In this document: piece by piece, positions 24,337 to 32,213 of the stretch
Numbering within the stretch: the stretch's first letter is position 1
Layout of the letters: each line of letters begins with the position of its first letter
Assembly (NCBI RefSeq): GCF_050113715.1
Contig: NZ_JBNJQR010000014.1
Location: 1-64,000, forward strand
Direction of reading: 5' to 3'
DNA length: 64,000 nucleotides
Origin: Brevibacillus_H ginsengisoli
Lineage (GTDB): Bacteria > Bacillota > Bacilli > Brevibacillales > Brevibacillaceae
Translations under genes and position numbers: made by a program
The notes under the pieces: generated by a model
Databases searched by the model: none
What the model was told of the DNA's origin: nothing
What the model saw: only the letters and a program-made list of their open reading frames with translations

Positions 24337-24705
24337 TTAGATAACCTCTGGAGCCAAGGAGATAATTTTCATGTAGTCTTTGTCACGGAGTTCACGAGCA
24401 ACCGGTCCAAAGATACGTGTTCCACGAGGAGATTTATCATCCTTGATGATTACAGCTGCGTTTTGGTCAAAACGGATGTAAGAACCGTCGTTACGGCGAA
24501 CACCACTAACGGTACGCACCACAACTGCCTTCACCACTTGACCCTTCTTGACAACGCCACCGGGTGTAGCGGATTTAACGGAGCACACAATTACGTCACC
24601 AATGTTCGCGGTTTTGCGACCGGAGCCACCAAGAACCTTGATGCACATTAATTCCTTCGCGCCGGAGTTGTCTGCAACAGCCAATCTGGTTTGAGTTTGG
24701 ATCAT
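24337..24705 (-). CDS. rplN: 50S ribosomal protein L14 (uL14)
   Basis: This is 122 aa starting MIQTQTRLAVADNSGAKELM, with the conserved RRNDGSYIRFDQNAAVII and GTRIFGPVARELRDK. L14 forms intersubunit bridges and is the binding site for ribosome silencing factor RsfS. GGAGGG precedes the start. Confidence 0.98.
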   Translation of the reverse strand: MIQTQTRLAVADNSGAKELMCIKVLGGSGRKTANIGDVIVCSVKSATPGGVVKKGQVVKAVVVRTVSGVRRNDGSYIRFDQNAAVIIKDDKSPRGTRIFGPVARELRDKDYMKIISLAPEVI

Positions 24706-24746
24706 TCAAAGTCCCTCCCTTCGGATTAGTTCATCCGAAATCTTGC

Positions 24747-25013
24747 TTATACGATTACTGCCTCTTGGACGATCTTCACTAAGCGAAACTTCTTGTCTTT
24801 CGAAAGCGGACGAGTTTCCATGATTTCAACGATATCACCGGTTTTAGCCGTATTGTTCTCGTCATGTGCTTTGAACTTCTTAGAGTATTTCACGCGTTTA
24901 CCGTACAAAGGATGTTTCTTATAGGTTTCAACAAGCACCACGATAGTTTTGTCCATCTTGTCAGATACAACTCGACCTACCATGGTTCTACGCATATTGC
25001 GTTCTGCGGTCAT
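24747..25013 (-). CDS. rpsQ: 30S ribosomal protein S17 (uS17)
   Basis: This is 88 aa, an OB-fold protein beginning MTAERNMRRTMVGRVVSDKM, with KHPLYGKRVKYSKKFKAHDE. S17 is a primary 16S rRNA binder that helps early 30S assembly. It follows rpmC by 21 nt. Confidence 0.98.
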   Translation of the reverse strand: MTAERNMRRTMVGRVVSDKMDKTIVVLVETYKKHPLYGKRVKYSKKFKAHDENNTAKTGDIVEIMETRPLSKDKKFRLVKIVQEAVIV

Positions 25014-25034
25014 CGTTCGAACCTCCTTCCTTTA

Positions 25035-25232
25035 TTAGCCGATACCCAATTCTCTCTGGCGCAGGATGGTTTTCGCACGTGCGATATCCTTACGAACTTG
25101 CTTAATACGAGCTGTGTTTTCCAGTTGACCAGTAGCCAATTGGAAACGGAGGTTGAACAATTCTTCTTTGAGGGAAGAAACGTTCTGTTCAATCTCAGCA
25201 GTGGTCAGATTGAGGAACTCATTAGCCTTCAT
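25035..25232 (-). CDS. rpmC: 50S ribosomal protein L29 (uL29)
   Basis: This 65-aa helical hairpin begins MKANEFLNLTTAEIEQNVSS and ends RQRELGIG. L29 lies at the tunnel exit next to L23 and forms part of the SRP/trigger-factor docking area. ATG at 25232 lies inside the 3' end of rplP (11-nt overlap); a start four codons further upstream lacks support. Confidence 0.97.
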   Translation of the reverse strand: MKANEFLNLTTAEIEQNVSSLKEELFNLRFQLATGQLENTARIKQVRKDIARAKTILRQRELGIG

Positions 25233-25656
25233 GTGCGTCACCACCCACTTCTTCGCGCTTCACAAACTTACATTTGATAGGAAGTTTATGCATAGCAAGG
25301 CGCATTGCCTCACGAGCGATTTCTTCAGATACGCCAGCAAGTTCAAACATGATCTTGCCTGGTTTAACTACTGCAACCCAGTGTTCAGGAGAACCTTTAC
25401 CGGAACCCATGCGGACTTCCAAAGGTTTTTGAGTAACTGGTTTGTCAGGGAAAATTTTGATCCAAACTTGACCGCCACGGCGGATATAACGAGTCATCGC
25501 GATACGAGCTGCCTCAATTTGGCGGTTAGTAATCCAAGATGGCTCGAGTGCTTGCAAACCGTATTCACCGAACGCGATGGTGGTACCACCTTTTGCGTTA
25601 CCCGCCATCTTACCACGGTGTTGTTTGCGGTGTTTTACGCGTTTAGGCGTCAACAT
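25222..25656 (-). CDS. rplP: 50S ribosomal protein L16 (uL16)
   Basis: This is 144 aa starting MLTPKRVKHRKQHRGKMAGN, with GFGEYGLQAL-type IAFGEYGLQALEPSWITNRQ. L16 helps place A-site tRNA and is needed for late 50S maturation. It lies 2 nt after rpsC and overlaps rpmC by 11 nt, so the three genes are tightly coupled. Confidence 0.98.
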   Translation of the reverse strand: MLTPKRVKHRKQHRGKMAGNAKGGTTIAFGEYGLQALEPSWITNRQIEAARIAMTRYIRRGGQVWIKIFPDKPVTQKPLEVRMGSGKGSPEHWVAVVKPGKIMFELAGVSEEIAREAMRLAMHKLPIKCKFVKREEVGGDAHEG

Positions 25657-25658
25657 GT

Positions 25659-26321
25659 TTACTTCACTCCTTCCTCAACAGCTACATTCTTCTTAGTTGG
25701 AAGAACTTCGCCACGGTAGATCCACACTTTTACGCCGATACGGCCATAAGTTGTGTGTGCTTCTGCAGTTCCGTAATCAATGTCCGCACGCAATGTGTGA
25801 AGAGGTACTGTACCTTCGCTGTAGCCTTCGGAACGAGCGATATCCGCTCCACCAAGACGACCACTAACAAGAGTTTTAATACCTTTAGCACCAGAACGCA
25901 TGGAACGAGTGATTGTTTGTTTTTGTGCACGGCGGAAAGAAATACGGTTTTCCAATTGACGTGCAATGTTCTCAGCTACAAGTGTAGCATCGAGATCAGG
26001 TTTTTTCACTTCGTTGATGTTGATGTGAACGCGTTTGCCAGTCATTTCGCTCAAGGTTTTGCGAAGTACTTCTACTTCTGCTCCACCTTTACCGATAACC
26101 ATACCAGGCTTAGCCGTGTGAATAGTTACGTTTACGCGATTAGCCGCACGTTCGATTTCGATAGTAGATACAGCCGCGTCTTTCAGACGGCCTTTAACAT
26201 ACTTGCGGATGCGAAGGTCTTCATGCAAGAAATTCGCGAAATCCTTGTCAGCGTACCACTTGGATTCCCAGTCACGAATAACACCAATGCGAAGACCAAC
26301 CGGGCTTACCTTTTGACCCAC
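25659..26321 (-). CDS. rpsC: 30S ribosomal protein S3 (uS3)
   Basis: This is 220 aa beginning MGQKVSPVGLRIGVIRDWES, with a type II KH domain carrying the GKGGAEVEVLRK loop (about residues 79-90) and an S3 C-terminal domain (GTVPLHTLRADIDYG). S3 lies at the mRNA entry and takes part in helicase activity. It follows rplV by 13 nt. Confidence 0.98.
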   Translation of the reverse strand: MGQKVSPVGLRIGVIRDWESKWYADKDFANFLHEDLRIRKYVKGRLKDAAVSTIEIERAANRVNVTIHTAKPGMVIGKGGAEVEVLRKTLSEMTGKRVHININEVKKPDLDATLVAENIARQLENRISFRRAQKQTITRSMRSGAKGIKTLVSGRLGGADIARSEGYSEGTVPLHTLRADIDYGTAEAHTTYGRIGVKVWIYRGEVLPTKKNVAVEEGVK

Positions 26322-26334
26322 ACGTAATCCCTCC

Positions 26335-26667
26335 TTATTTCTCGTTTAGTACTACTGTGATATGACTAGTACGTTTATGGATACGGCTTGCACGTCCCAT
26401 AGCGCGCGGGCGGAAACGTTTCAAGGTTGGACCTTGGTCAACGAACACTTTACCAACTACAAGGCTGTTAACGTCCATTTCGAAGTTGTTTTCCGCGTTA
26501 GCGATAGCCGAATTAAGAAGTTTTTCAACAACTGGAGAAGCTGCTCTTGGCGTATGTTTCAAGATAGCCAACGCTTCACCTACTTGCTTGCCTCTGATCA
26601 AGTCAACCACCAGTCGAACTTTACGAGGAGCTATACGAATATAGCGAGCAACTGCTTTGGATTCCAT
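26335..26667 (-). CDS. rplV: 50S ribosomal protein L22 (uL22)
   Basis: This is 110 aa starting MESKAVARYIRIAPRKVRLV. The extended beta-hairpin loop (PTLKRFRPRAMGRASRIHKR) lines the exit tunnel at the constriction, where macrolide-resistance changes occur; no insertion or deletion is apparent. GGAGG precedes the start. Confidence 0.98.
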   Translation of the reverse strand: MESKAVARYIRIAPRKVRLVVDLIRGKQVGEALAILKHTPRAASPVVEKLLNSAIANAENNFEMDVNSLVVGKVFVDQGPTLKRFRPRAMGRASRIHKRTSHITVVLNEK

Positions 26668-26697
26668 CTTTGTACCTCCTCTCTGTGAAGAGAAAAA

Positions 26698-26979
26698 TTA
26701 GCGCTTCTTGGATTTTTTGTCGTTATCGACGTGACCCTTGAAGGTACGAGTTGGCGCGAACTCACCCAATTTGTGTCCTACCATGTCTTCAGAAACATAA
26801 ACTGGTACGTGTTTACGGCCATCGTATACTGCGAGTGTGTGACCAATGAAATCAGGGAAAATTGTAGAACGACGAGACCAGGTCTTAACTACGCGTTTCT
26901 CACCTTTTTCGTTCAGTTCAACAACTTTCTTCATCAAATGATCATCAATGAAAGGGCCTTTTTTCAAGCTGCGTCCCAT
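26698..26979 (-). CDS. rpsS: 30S ribosomal protein S19 (uS19)
   Basis: This is 93 aa starting MGRSLKKGPFIDDHLMKKV, with STIFPDFIGHTLAVYDGRKH. S19 lies in the 30S head with S13. ATG at 26979 is chosen on AAAGGAGGTTCACTT immediately upstream; the longest frame adds seven residues through that site and is not credible. Confidence 0.98.
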   Translation of the reverse strand: MGRSLKKGPFIDDHLMKKVVELNEKGEKRVVKTWSRRSTIFPDFIGHTLAVYDGRKHVPVYVSEDMVGHKLGEFAPTRTFKGHVDNDKKSKKR

Positions 26980-27028
26980 AAGTGAACCTCCTTTCGCCAA
27001 AGGCGTTCGGTTATTGTTTCATCCTGCC

Positions 27029-27859
27029 TTACTTCTTGCGACGACGGATGATATATTGATCGGACTTGTTTTTCTTTTTGCGAGTTTTGAGACCAAGTGT
27101 AGGTTTACCCCAAGGAGTAACAGGAGCTTTACGTCCGATAGGAGCGCGACCTTCACCACCACCGTGTGGGTGATCGTTAGGGTTCATTACGCTACCGCGA
27201 ACAGTAGGACGTACGCCCAACCAACGGGAACGACCAGCTTTACCAATGTTGATCAACTCGTGATCAAGGTTACCCACTTGACCGATAGTTGCGCGGCACT
27301 CTTTGTGGAAGCGACGGATTTCACCGGAACCCAAACGTACGATTACGAAATCGCCGTCACGGCCGAGAAGTTGTGCTTCAGCACCAGCTGCGCGAACTAA
27401 TTGTCCACCTTTACCAGGTTTCAATTCGATGTTGTGGATTGTAGTACCAACTGGGATGTTTTCAAGTGGCAATGCATTACCAGTTTTGATATCTGCATCT
27501 GCACCGGAGAAGATTTCGTCGCCAACTTTGAGTCCTAAAGGAGCCAAGATGTAACGTTTTTCCCCATCCGCATAGTTGATCAATGCGATGTTAGCGGAAC
27601 GGTTTGGATCGTACTCGATCGTTGCTACGCGACCTGCGATACCATCTTTGTCACGCTTGAAGTCGATAATACGGTATTTGCGTTTATGACCGCCACCTTG
27701 ATGACGAACGGTGATTCTTCCTTGATTATTACGACCTGCTTTTTTGTTAAGAGGCGCTAAGAGAGATTTCTCCGGAGTGGAGGTTGTGATCTCTTCAAAG
27801 GTAGAAACCGTCATTTGGCGACGACCAGGAGAAGTCGGTTTAAACTTTTTGATACCCAT
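27029..27859 (-). CDS. rplB: 50S ribosomal protein L2 (uL2)
   Basis: This is 276 aa with the central RNA-binding fold (ITVRHQGGGHKRKYRIIDF) and the C-terminal GSVMNPNDHPHGGGEGRAPI motif carrying the conserved histidine near the peptidyl-transferase centre. It is needed for subunit association. It follows rplW by 33 nt. Confidence 0.99.
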   Translation of the reverse strand: MGIKKFKPTSPGRRQMTVSTFEEITTSTPEKSLLAPLNKKAGRNNQGRITVRHQGGGHKRKYRIIDFKRDKDGIAGRVATIEYDPNRSANIALINYADGEKRYILAPLGLKVGDEIFSGADADIKTGNALPLENIPVGTTIHNIELKPGKGGQLVRAAGAEAQLLGRDGDFVIVRLGSGEIRRFHKECRATIGQVGNLDHELINIGKAGRSRWLGVRPTVRGSVMNPNDHPHGGGEGRAPIGRKAPVTPWGKPTLGLKTRKKKNKSDQYIIRRRKK

Positions 27860-27892
27860 TTACATTTCCCTCCTTATCGATAGTCGTCGGGC

Positions 27893-28183
27893 TTACACGC
27901 CTTCGTAGAATTCGAGTTCTTTGGAATCAGCGCTCAATTTAACGATAGCTTTTTTCCACTCAGAAGTGTAACCAGAGTATTTGCCATAGCGTTTTGGTTT
28001 AGCTGCAACGCGAATTGTGTTAACAGCTTCAACTTTTACACCGAATGCTTTTTCAACCGCTTGTTTAATCTCGGTTTTGTTAGCTTTAAGAGGTACTTCG
28101 AAAACGTACTTCTTCTCAGCCATCATATCGGTGGTGCGCTCCGTAATGATAGGGCGCTTGATAATATCAAAATGGCTCTTCAT
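27893..28183 (-). CDS. rplW: 50S ribosomal protein L23 (uL23)
   Basis: This is 96 aa starting MKSHFDIIKRPIITERTTDM, with the typical AVEKAFGVKVEAVNT. L23 is the trigger-factor and SRP docking point at the tunnel exit. Its ATG overlaps the rplD stop by one base (TAATG). Confidence 0.98.
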   Translation of the reverse strand: MKSHFDIIKRPIITERTTDMMAEKKYVFEVPLKANKTEIKQAVEKAFGVKVEAVNTIRVAAKPKRYGKYSGYTSEWKKAIVKLSADSKELEFYEGV

Positions 28184-28806
28184 TAGGCGAGCACCTCCTC
28201 TACCTTCGCAATCGCATCTTTCGTTACGATTACTTTGTCGTGAGCAACTAGATCAAGCACGTTGATTCCAGCTGCATCGATGAATTTTGCTCCAGGAATG
28301 TTACGGGAAGAAAGAGCTACGTTTTGATCAAATTCAGAAGTTACGATCAACACTTTGCGATCCACTTTCAAGTTGTTCAAAACAACAGTCATTTCTTTCG
28401 TTTTTGGAGCAGACAAGTTCAATGCATCAAGTACGAACAACTCGTTGTTTTGAACTTTTGTAGACAATGCGGATTTCAAAGCTAAGCGACGAACTTTACG
28501 ATTCAATTTGTAACCGTATTTGCGAGGTGTTGGTCCGAATACCACGCCGCCACCTTTCCATTGTGGTGAGCGAATGGATCCTTGACGAGCACGACCAGTA
28601 CCTTTTTGACGCCATGGCTTACGTCCACCACCGCGTACTTCAGAACGGTTTTTCACGTCATGAGTACCTTGGCGCTGGGAAGCTTGTTGCATTACGATCG
28701 CATCGTACAACACCGCAGAGTTAGGCTCGATACCGAATACGCTATCTGCCAATTCTACTTCGCCGACTTGCGCGCCAGCTTGATTATAGAGAGCTACTTT
28801 TGGCAT
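28183..28806 (-). CDS. rplD: 50S ribosomal protein L4 (uL4)
   Basis: This is 207 aa with the long tunnel-lining loop (KPWRQKGTGRARQGSIRSPQ) followed by GGGVVFGPTPRKYGYKLN. L4 lines the tunnel opposite L22 and in some bacteria represses its own S10 operon. It follows rplC by 17 nt, with GGAGG upstream. Confidence 0.98.
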   Translation of the reverse strand: MPKVALYNQAGAQVGEVELADSVFGIEPNSAVLYDAIVMQQASQRQGTHDVKNRSEVRGGGRKPWRQKGTGRARQGSIRSPQWKGGGVVFGPTPRKYGYKLNRKVRRLALKSALSTKVQNNELFVLDALNLSAPKTKEMTVVLNNLKVDRKVLIVTSEFDQNVALSSRNIPGAKFIDAAGINVLDLVAHDKVIVTKDAIAKVEEVLA

Positions 28807-28823
28807 GTCTGTTCCTCCTTTCC

Positions 28824-29450
28824 TTAGTTCTTAACAGCCGTACGAACGACTACATAGCTGTTTTTAGGTCCAGGTACAGATCCTTTAACGAGAATCAAGT
28901 TGCGCTCAGTGTCAACTTTGATTACTTCGAGGTTTTGGATTGTTACGTTGTCGCCACCCATTTGACCTGGCAATGTTTGACCTTTGAATACACGGTTAGC
29001 TGCGATGGAACCCATGGAACCTGGTCCGCGATGGTAGCGGGAACCGTGAGCCATTGGTCCGCGGGATTGATTGTGGCGCTTGATGGAACCTTGGAAACCT
29101 TTACCCTTGGTTACACCCGCAACGTCAACAACATCTCCTGCGGCAAAAACATCAGCTTTGATTTCTTGACCAACCTCATACTCACCGAGGTTAATTCCTT
29201 TGAATTCACGAATGAAGCGCTTAGGTGCCGTGTTAGCCTTGGAAGCAATACCTTTTTCAGGCTTGTTAGCACGGTGGTCTTTTTTATCATCGAAACCTAC
29301 TTGGATCGCCTCGTACCCGTCGTTCTCAAGATCTTTCTTTTGAAGAACTACGTTAGGGCCAGCTTCGATAACTGTTACAGCAATTGCTGTACCGTTAGGA
29401 CCGAATACTTGGGTCATGCCCAACTTCTTACCTAAGATTCCTTTGGTCAT
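28824..29450 (-). CDS. rplC: 50S ribosomal protein L3 (uL3)
   Basis: This is 208 aa starting MTKGILGKKLGMTQVFGPNG, with the tip loop SRGPMAHGSRYHRGPGSMGS reaching the peptidyl-transferase centre. ATG at 29450 is chosen for the ACAGGAGGTGGCACAA site; the longest frame adds 21 residues without support. The 177-nt gap to rpsJ is unusually long for this array. Confidence 0.98.
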   Translation of the reverse strand: MTKGILGKKLGMTQVFGPNGTAIAVTVIEAGPNVVLQKKDLENDGYEAIQVGFDDKKDHRANKPEKGIASKANTAPKRFIREFKGINLGEYEVGQEIKADVFAAGDVVDVAGVTKGKGFQGSIKRHNQSRGPMAHGSRYHRGPGSMGSIAANRVFKGQTLPGQMGGDNVTIQNLEVIKVDTERNLILVKGSVPGPKNSYVVVRTAVKN

Positions 29451-29627
29451 TTGTGCCACCTCCTGTACCTTGTTTCTTTTCTTACGACAATTAATGACCT
29501 TTTGTTGTATCAAGTCCCTACTGACGTGCAGGGGTGCATTCAGGGATTACCAACTTAAAAAGCGATAAACATCTATGTGCCACGCGGCTCACTAAGACAA
29601 CGCCTGCGTGTGTGTCGCGTTTTCTGC

Positions 29628-29936
29628 TTACAGTTTGATCTCGATGTCAACACCAGATGGAAGATCCAAACGCATAAGCGCATCAACCGTTTGTGGTGTT
29701 GGGTTCAAGATGTCGATCAAACGTTTGTGTGTACGCATCTCGAATTGTTCACGAGAATCTTTGTACTTGTGAACCGCACGAAGGATTGTGTAAACTGCTT
29801 TCTCAGTAGGAAGTGGAATCGGACCGGATACGTTAGCACCAGAACGTTTCGCAGTTTCAACGATTTTCTCAGCGGATTGATCGAGGATTTTGTGATCATA
29901 CGCTTTCAAACGGATACGAATCTTTTGTTTTGCCAT
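29628..29936 (-). CDS. rpsJ: 30S ribosomal protein S10 (uS10, NusE)
   Basis: This is 102 aa starting MAKQKIRIRLKAYDHKILDQ. It contributes to the 30S head and, as NusE, binds NusB and NusG in antitermination. ATG at 29936 has AAAGGAGGGACTAAA upstream. It is first in the S10 operon, with its own promoter about 135 nt upstream and a structured leader. Confidence 0.98.
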   Translation of the reverse strand: MAKQKIRIRLKAYDHKILDQSAEKIVETAKRSGANVSGPIPLPTEKAVYTILRAVHKYKDSREQFEMRTHKRLIDILNPTPQTVDALMRLDLPSGVDIEIKL

Positions 29937-29959
29937 TTTAGTCCCTCCTTTTTCGCCCA

Positions 29960-30068
29960 TTTATATAACGGACATTTCTCCGTGGAAATATCCTGCACCC
30001 CAGCCATGGCAAAGGGTCCGGGTGTGTCAGCAACCTCCCACATCATCGCAAGTCCATGACCAACATTC
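29960..30068 (-). promoter_or_regulatory. structured leader of the S10 operon
   Basis: Between promoter and rpsJ the minus strand can pair CACCC with GGGTG around a CCATGG centre, and further CGGA/TCCG pairing is possible. S10 operons are often autoregulated through such leaders, but the binding protein here is unknown. Confidence 0.35.
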
Positions 30069-30071
30069 ACT

Positions 30072-30100
30072 ATTTTACTAAAAATGCATAGGCGTTGCAA
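30072..30100 (-). promoter_or_regulatory. sigma-A promoter of the S10 operon
   Basis: The -35 box is TTGCAA (30095-30100) and the -10 box TAAAAT (30072-30077), with a 17-nt spacer. It lies back-to-back with the globin promoter. Confidence 0.7.
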
Positions 30101-30215
30101 GTTTTTTTTGCTTCACTTTTTCATTTTTTCATAGTGTTTATTTCTTTGGTTCGTAAACTCACTTTGACTATGTTACAGGCTTCCTTCCTAAAATGCAAGC
30201 GGGATTGTCTCCCAG

Positions 30216-30244
30216 ATGAGATTTCCTTGTTAATTCGCTACAAT
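30216..30244 (+). promoter_or_regulatory. candidate promoter of the globin gene
   Basis: ATGAGA (30216-30221) and TACAAT (30239-30244) are 17 nt apart. The -35 box matches the consensus at only four positions, so an activator may be involved. No clear regulator dyad is seen. Confidence 0.4.
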
Positions 30245-30301
30245 ACGATTACCTTATATATAGAAGAGATGAAGATAATAATGAAATTAGGTGATCCATA
30301 T

Positions 30302-30709
30302 ATGATTGAACAAACTCCTTATGAGGCTCTGGGTGGAGAAGAAACCATACGTATGCTGGTTGATAATTTCTACCCGCGAGTTGCCAATGATCCGTTGTTA
30401 AGCCCTATCTTTCCAAAGGACCTAACGCCAGTACAGGAAAAGCAGTTTCTATTCCTTACTCAGTTCCTTGGAGGAGAACCCCTCTATTCTAATGTGCATG
30501 GTCATCCGTTGATGCGAGCTCGCCATCTACCCTTCAAAGTTACACCGAAACGCGCTGAGCGCTGGTTGAAGTTAATGCGTGAATCGATGGATGCGATTAG
30601 CTTACAGGGACATGCCAGGGACTTCATGTATGAGCGCTTGATTCAAGTAGCTGGGCATATGGTGAATTCTCCTGACGACGAAGAAACAGAATATCTTGCA
30701 ACCTTATAA
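30302..30709 (+). CDS. group II truncated haemoglobin
   Basis: This 135-aa 2-on-2 globin has Tyr at B10 (Y24), proximal His F8 (H75 in RARHLPF) and Trp G8 (W88), the marks of group II (HbO/YjbI-like) proteins that bind oxygen and handle NO or peroxide. ATG at 30302 gives the family's usual N-terminus and has AGGTGAT 8-9 nt upstream; the longer open frame would begin far upstream in non-coding sequence. It stands alone on the plus strand between two ribosomal operons. In B. subtilis the globin yjbI lies elsewhere, beside yjbH, so the location is unusual. Confidence 0.9.
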   Translation: MIEQTPYEALGGEETIRMLVDNFYPRVANDPLLSPIFPKDLTPVQEKQFLFLTQFLGGEPLYSNVHGHPLMRARHLPFKVTPKRAERWLKLMRESMDAISLQGHARDFMYERLIQVAGHMVNSPDDEETEYLATL

Positions 30710-30729
30710 ATAAGAAGAGTCATGAAAAT

Positions 30730-30755
30730 CGTGGACACCTGTCTGCGGTTTTTTT
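30730..30755 (+). terminator. weak terminator of the globin gene
   Basis: CGTGGACA and TGTCTGCG form an imperfect stem with a short loop, followed by a run of T (about 30748-30755). Confidence 0.45.
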
Positions 30756-30784
30756 GCATTACATTTGCTTTTGATTGTTTGATT

Positions 30785-30842
30785 AAAAACAAATGACCCG
30801 TAAGAAGGGTCACCTTGGGAAAAGTGTCCAACTTACGGGTCA
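30785..30842 (-). terminator. terminator after tuf
   Basis: On the minus strand TGACCCGTAAG and CTTACGGGTCA (30832-30842 and 30794-30804) form an 11-bp perfect stem, with a smaller hairpin in the loop and a TTTGTTTTT tail. It ends the str operon. Confidence 0.85.
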
Positions 30843-30864
30843 CAACAGATCTGAGTCTGTTTAA

Positions 30865-32055
30865 TTATTCAACGATAGTAGCTACTACGCCAGCGCCTAC
30901 TGTACGGCCACCTTCGCGGATCGCGAAACGAGTACCTTGTTCCATCGCAACTGGAGCGATAAGTTCAACAGTGAACTCAGTGTTATCGCCAGGCATGATC
31001 ATTTCAACGCCTTCTGGCAATTGGATGATACCTGTTACGTCAGTTGTACGGAAGTAGAATTGTGGACGGTAGTTAGCGAAGAATGGAGTGTGACGTCCAC
31101 CCTCTTCTTTAGAAAGAACGTAAACTTCTGCTTTGAACTTAGTGTAAGGCTTAACGGAACCTGGTTTAGCCAAACATTGTCCACGCTCGATGTCTTTACG
31201 CTCAACACCACGGAGAAGAGCACCGATGTTGTCCCCTGCTTGTGCAGAATCCAACAATTTACGGAACATCTCAACACCAGTTACAGTAGTTGTGCGAGTT
31301 TCTTCAGCAAGACCAATAACTTCTACTTGGTCACCAACTTTAACTACACCGCGCTCTACACGACCAGTAGCAACTGTACCACGACCAGTGATGGTGAATA
31401 CGTCCTCTACAGGCATCAAGAAAGGTTTGTCAGTTGCACGTTCAGGAGTTGGGATGTAGCTGTCAACAGCTTCCATCAATTCCTTGATTTTGTTAGCCCA
31501 CTCACCAGTTGGGTTATCAAGAGCTTCTTTAGCAGAACCTTTGATTACTGGAGTGTCATCGCCTGGGAATTCGTATTGGGAAAGAAGGTCACGAATTTCC
31601 ATTTCAACGAGTTCAAGCAACTCTTCATCGTCAACCATGTCGCATTTGTTCATGAATACTACGATGTAAGGTACGCCTACTTGTTTGGAAAGAAGGATGT
31701 GCTCACGAGTTTGTGGCATTGGACCATCAGCAGCAGATACTACGAGGATCGCGCCGTCCATTTGAGCAGCACCAGTGATCATGTTTTTAACGTAGTCAGC
31801 GTGTCCAGGGCAGTCAACGTGAGCGTAGTGACGGTTGTCAGTTTCGTACTCAACGTGAGCTGTGTTGATTGTGATACCACGTTCGCGCTCTTCTGGAGCA
31901 GCGTCGATGCTACCGTAATCCATAGCTTTTGCTTTACCGGATTGGGAAAGAACTGTTGTGATAGCAGCAGTCAAAGTTGTTTTACCATGGTCAACGTGAC
32001 CGATAGTACCAATGTTAACGTGTGGTTTATTACGCTCAAACTTTTCTTTAGCCAT
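30865..32055 (-). CDS. tuf: translation elongation factor Tu
   Basis: This 396-aa GTPase delivers aminoacyl-tRNA to the ribosome. Its motifs are GHVDHGKT (about 19-26), DCPGHADYV and NKCDMVDD, and the C-terminal barrel domains are complete. No second tuf copy is seen in the window. It is the last gene of the str operon, separated from fusA by 158 nt that hold a long hairpin and could allow extra regulation. Confidence 0.99.
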   Translation of the reverse strand: MAKEKFERNKPHVNIGTIGHVDHGKTTLTAAITTVLSQSGKAKAMDYGSIDAAPEERERGITINTAHVEYETDNRHYAHVDCPGHADYVKNMITGAAQMDGAILVVSAADGPMPQTREHILLSKQVGVPYIVVFMNKCDMVDDEELLELVEMEIRDLLSQYEFPGDDTPVIKGSAKEALDNPTGEWANKIKELMEAVDSYIPTPERATDKPFLMPVEDVFTITGRGTVATGRVERGVVKVGDQVEVIGLAEETRTTTVTGVEMFRKLLDSAQAGDNIGALLRGVERKDIERGQCLAKPGSVKPYTKFKAEVYVLSKEEGGRHTPFFANYRPQFYFRTTDVTGIIQLPEGVEMIMPGDNTEFTVELIAPVAMEQGTRFAIREGGRTVGAGVVATIVE

Positions 32056-32092
32056 GAGAGTTTAATCCTCCTTAAAAATTAGAGATTCTAGT

Positions 32093-32151
32093 TTAAAAGA
32101 AAGGCTTACCATATGTAGCATGGTTGTCCATGAAATATTGTAAACCTTTCT
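32093..32151 (-). promoter_or_regulatory. long hairpin in the fusA-tuf gap, attenuator-like
   Basis: On the minus strand AGAAAGGTTTAC (32140-32151) pairs with GTAAGCCTTTCT (32098-32109), one G-U or mismatch aside. The loop contains a CATGG/CCATG hairpin, and a TTTAAA tail follows. It could act as a partial terminator or RNA-processing site upstream of tuf. Confidence 0.5.
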
Positions 32152-32213
32152 CGATTTAAGATAAAGAGAAAAGAAGATCATTGGCAATTTTTTTGCCAAT
32201 CCAAAAGTGAGGA

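Noticed and set aside
30095..30301. 69-residue N-terminal extension of the globin
   Set aside because: It reads through the promoter region, lacks globin character, and the family start with a ribosome site lies at 30302.
30937..32082. 381-codon plus-strand open frame opposite tuf
   Set aside because: It is antisense to an unambiguous EF-Tu gene; the length results from biased codon use, with low-complexity composition and no ribosome site.
32178..32202. ATTGGCAA/TTGCCAAT hairpin after fusA as a terminator
   Set aside because: The stem is AT-rich and no uninterrupted T-run follows, so I list only the larger structure nearby.
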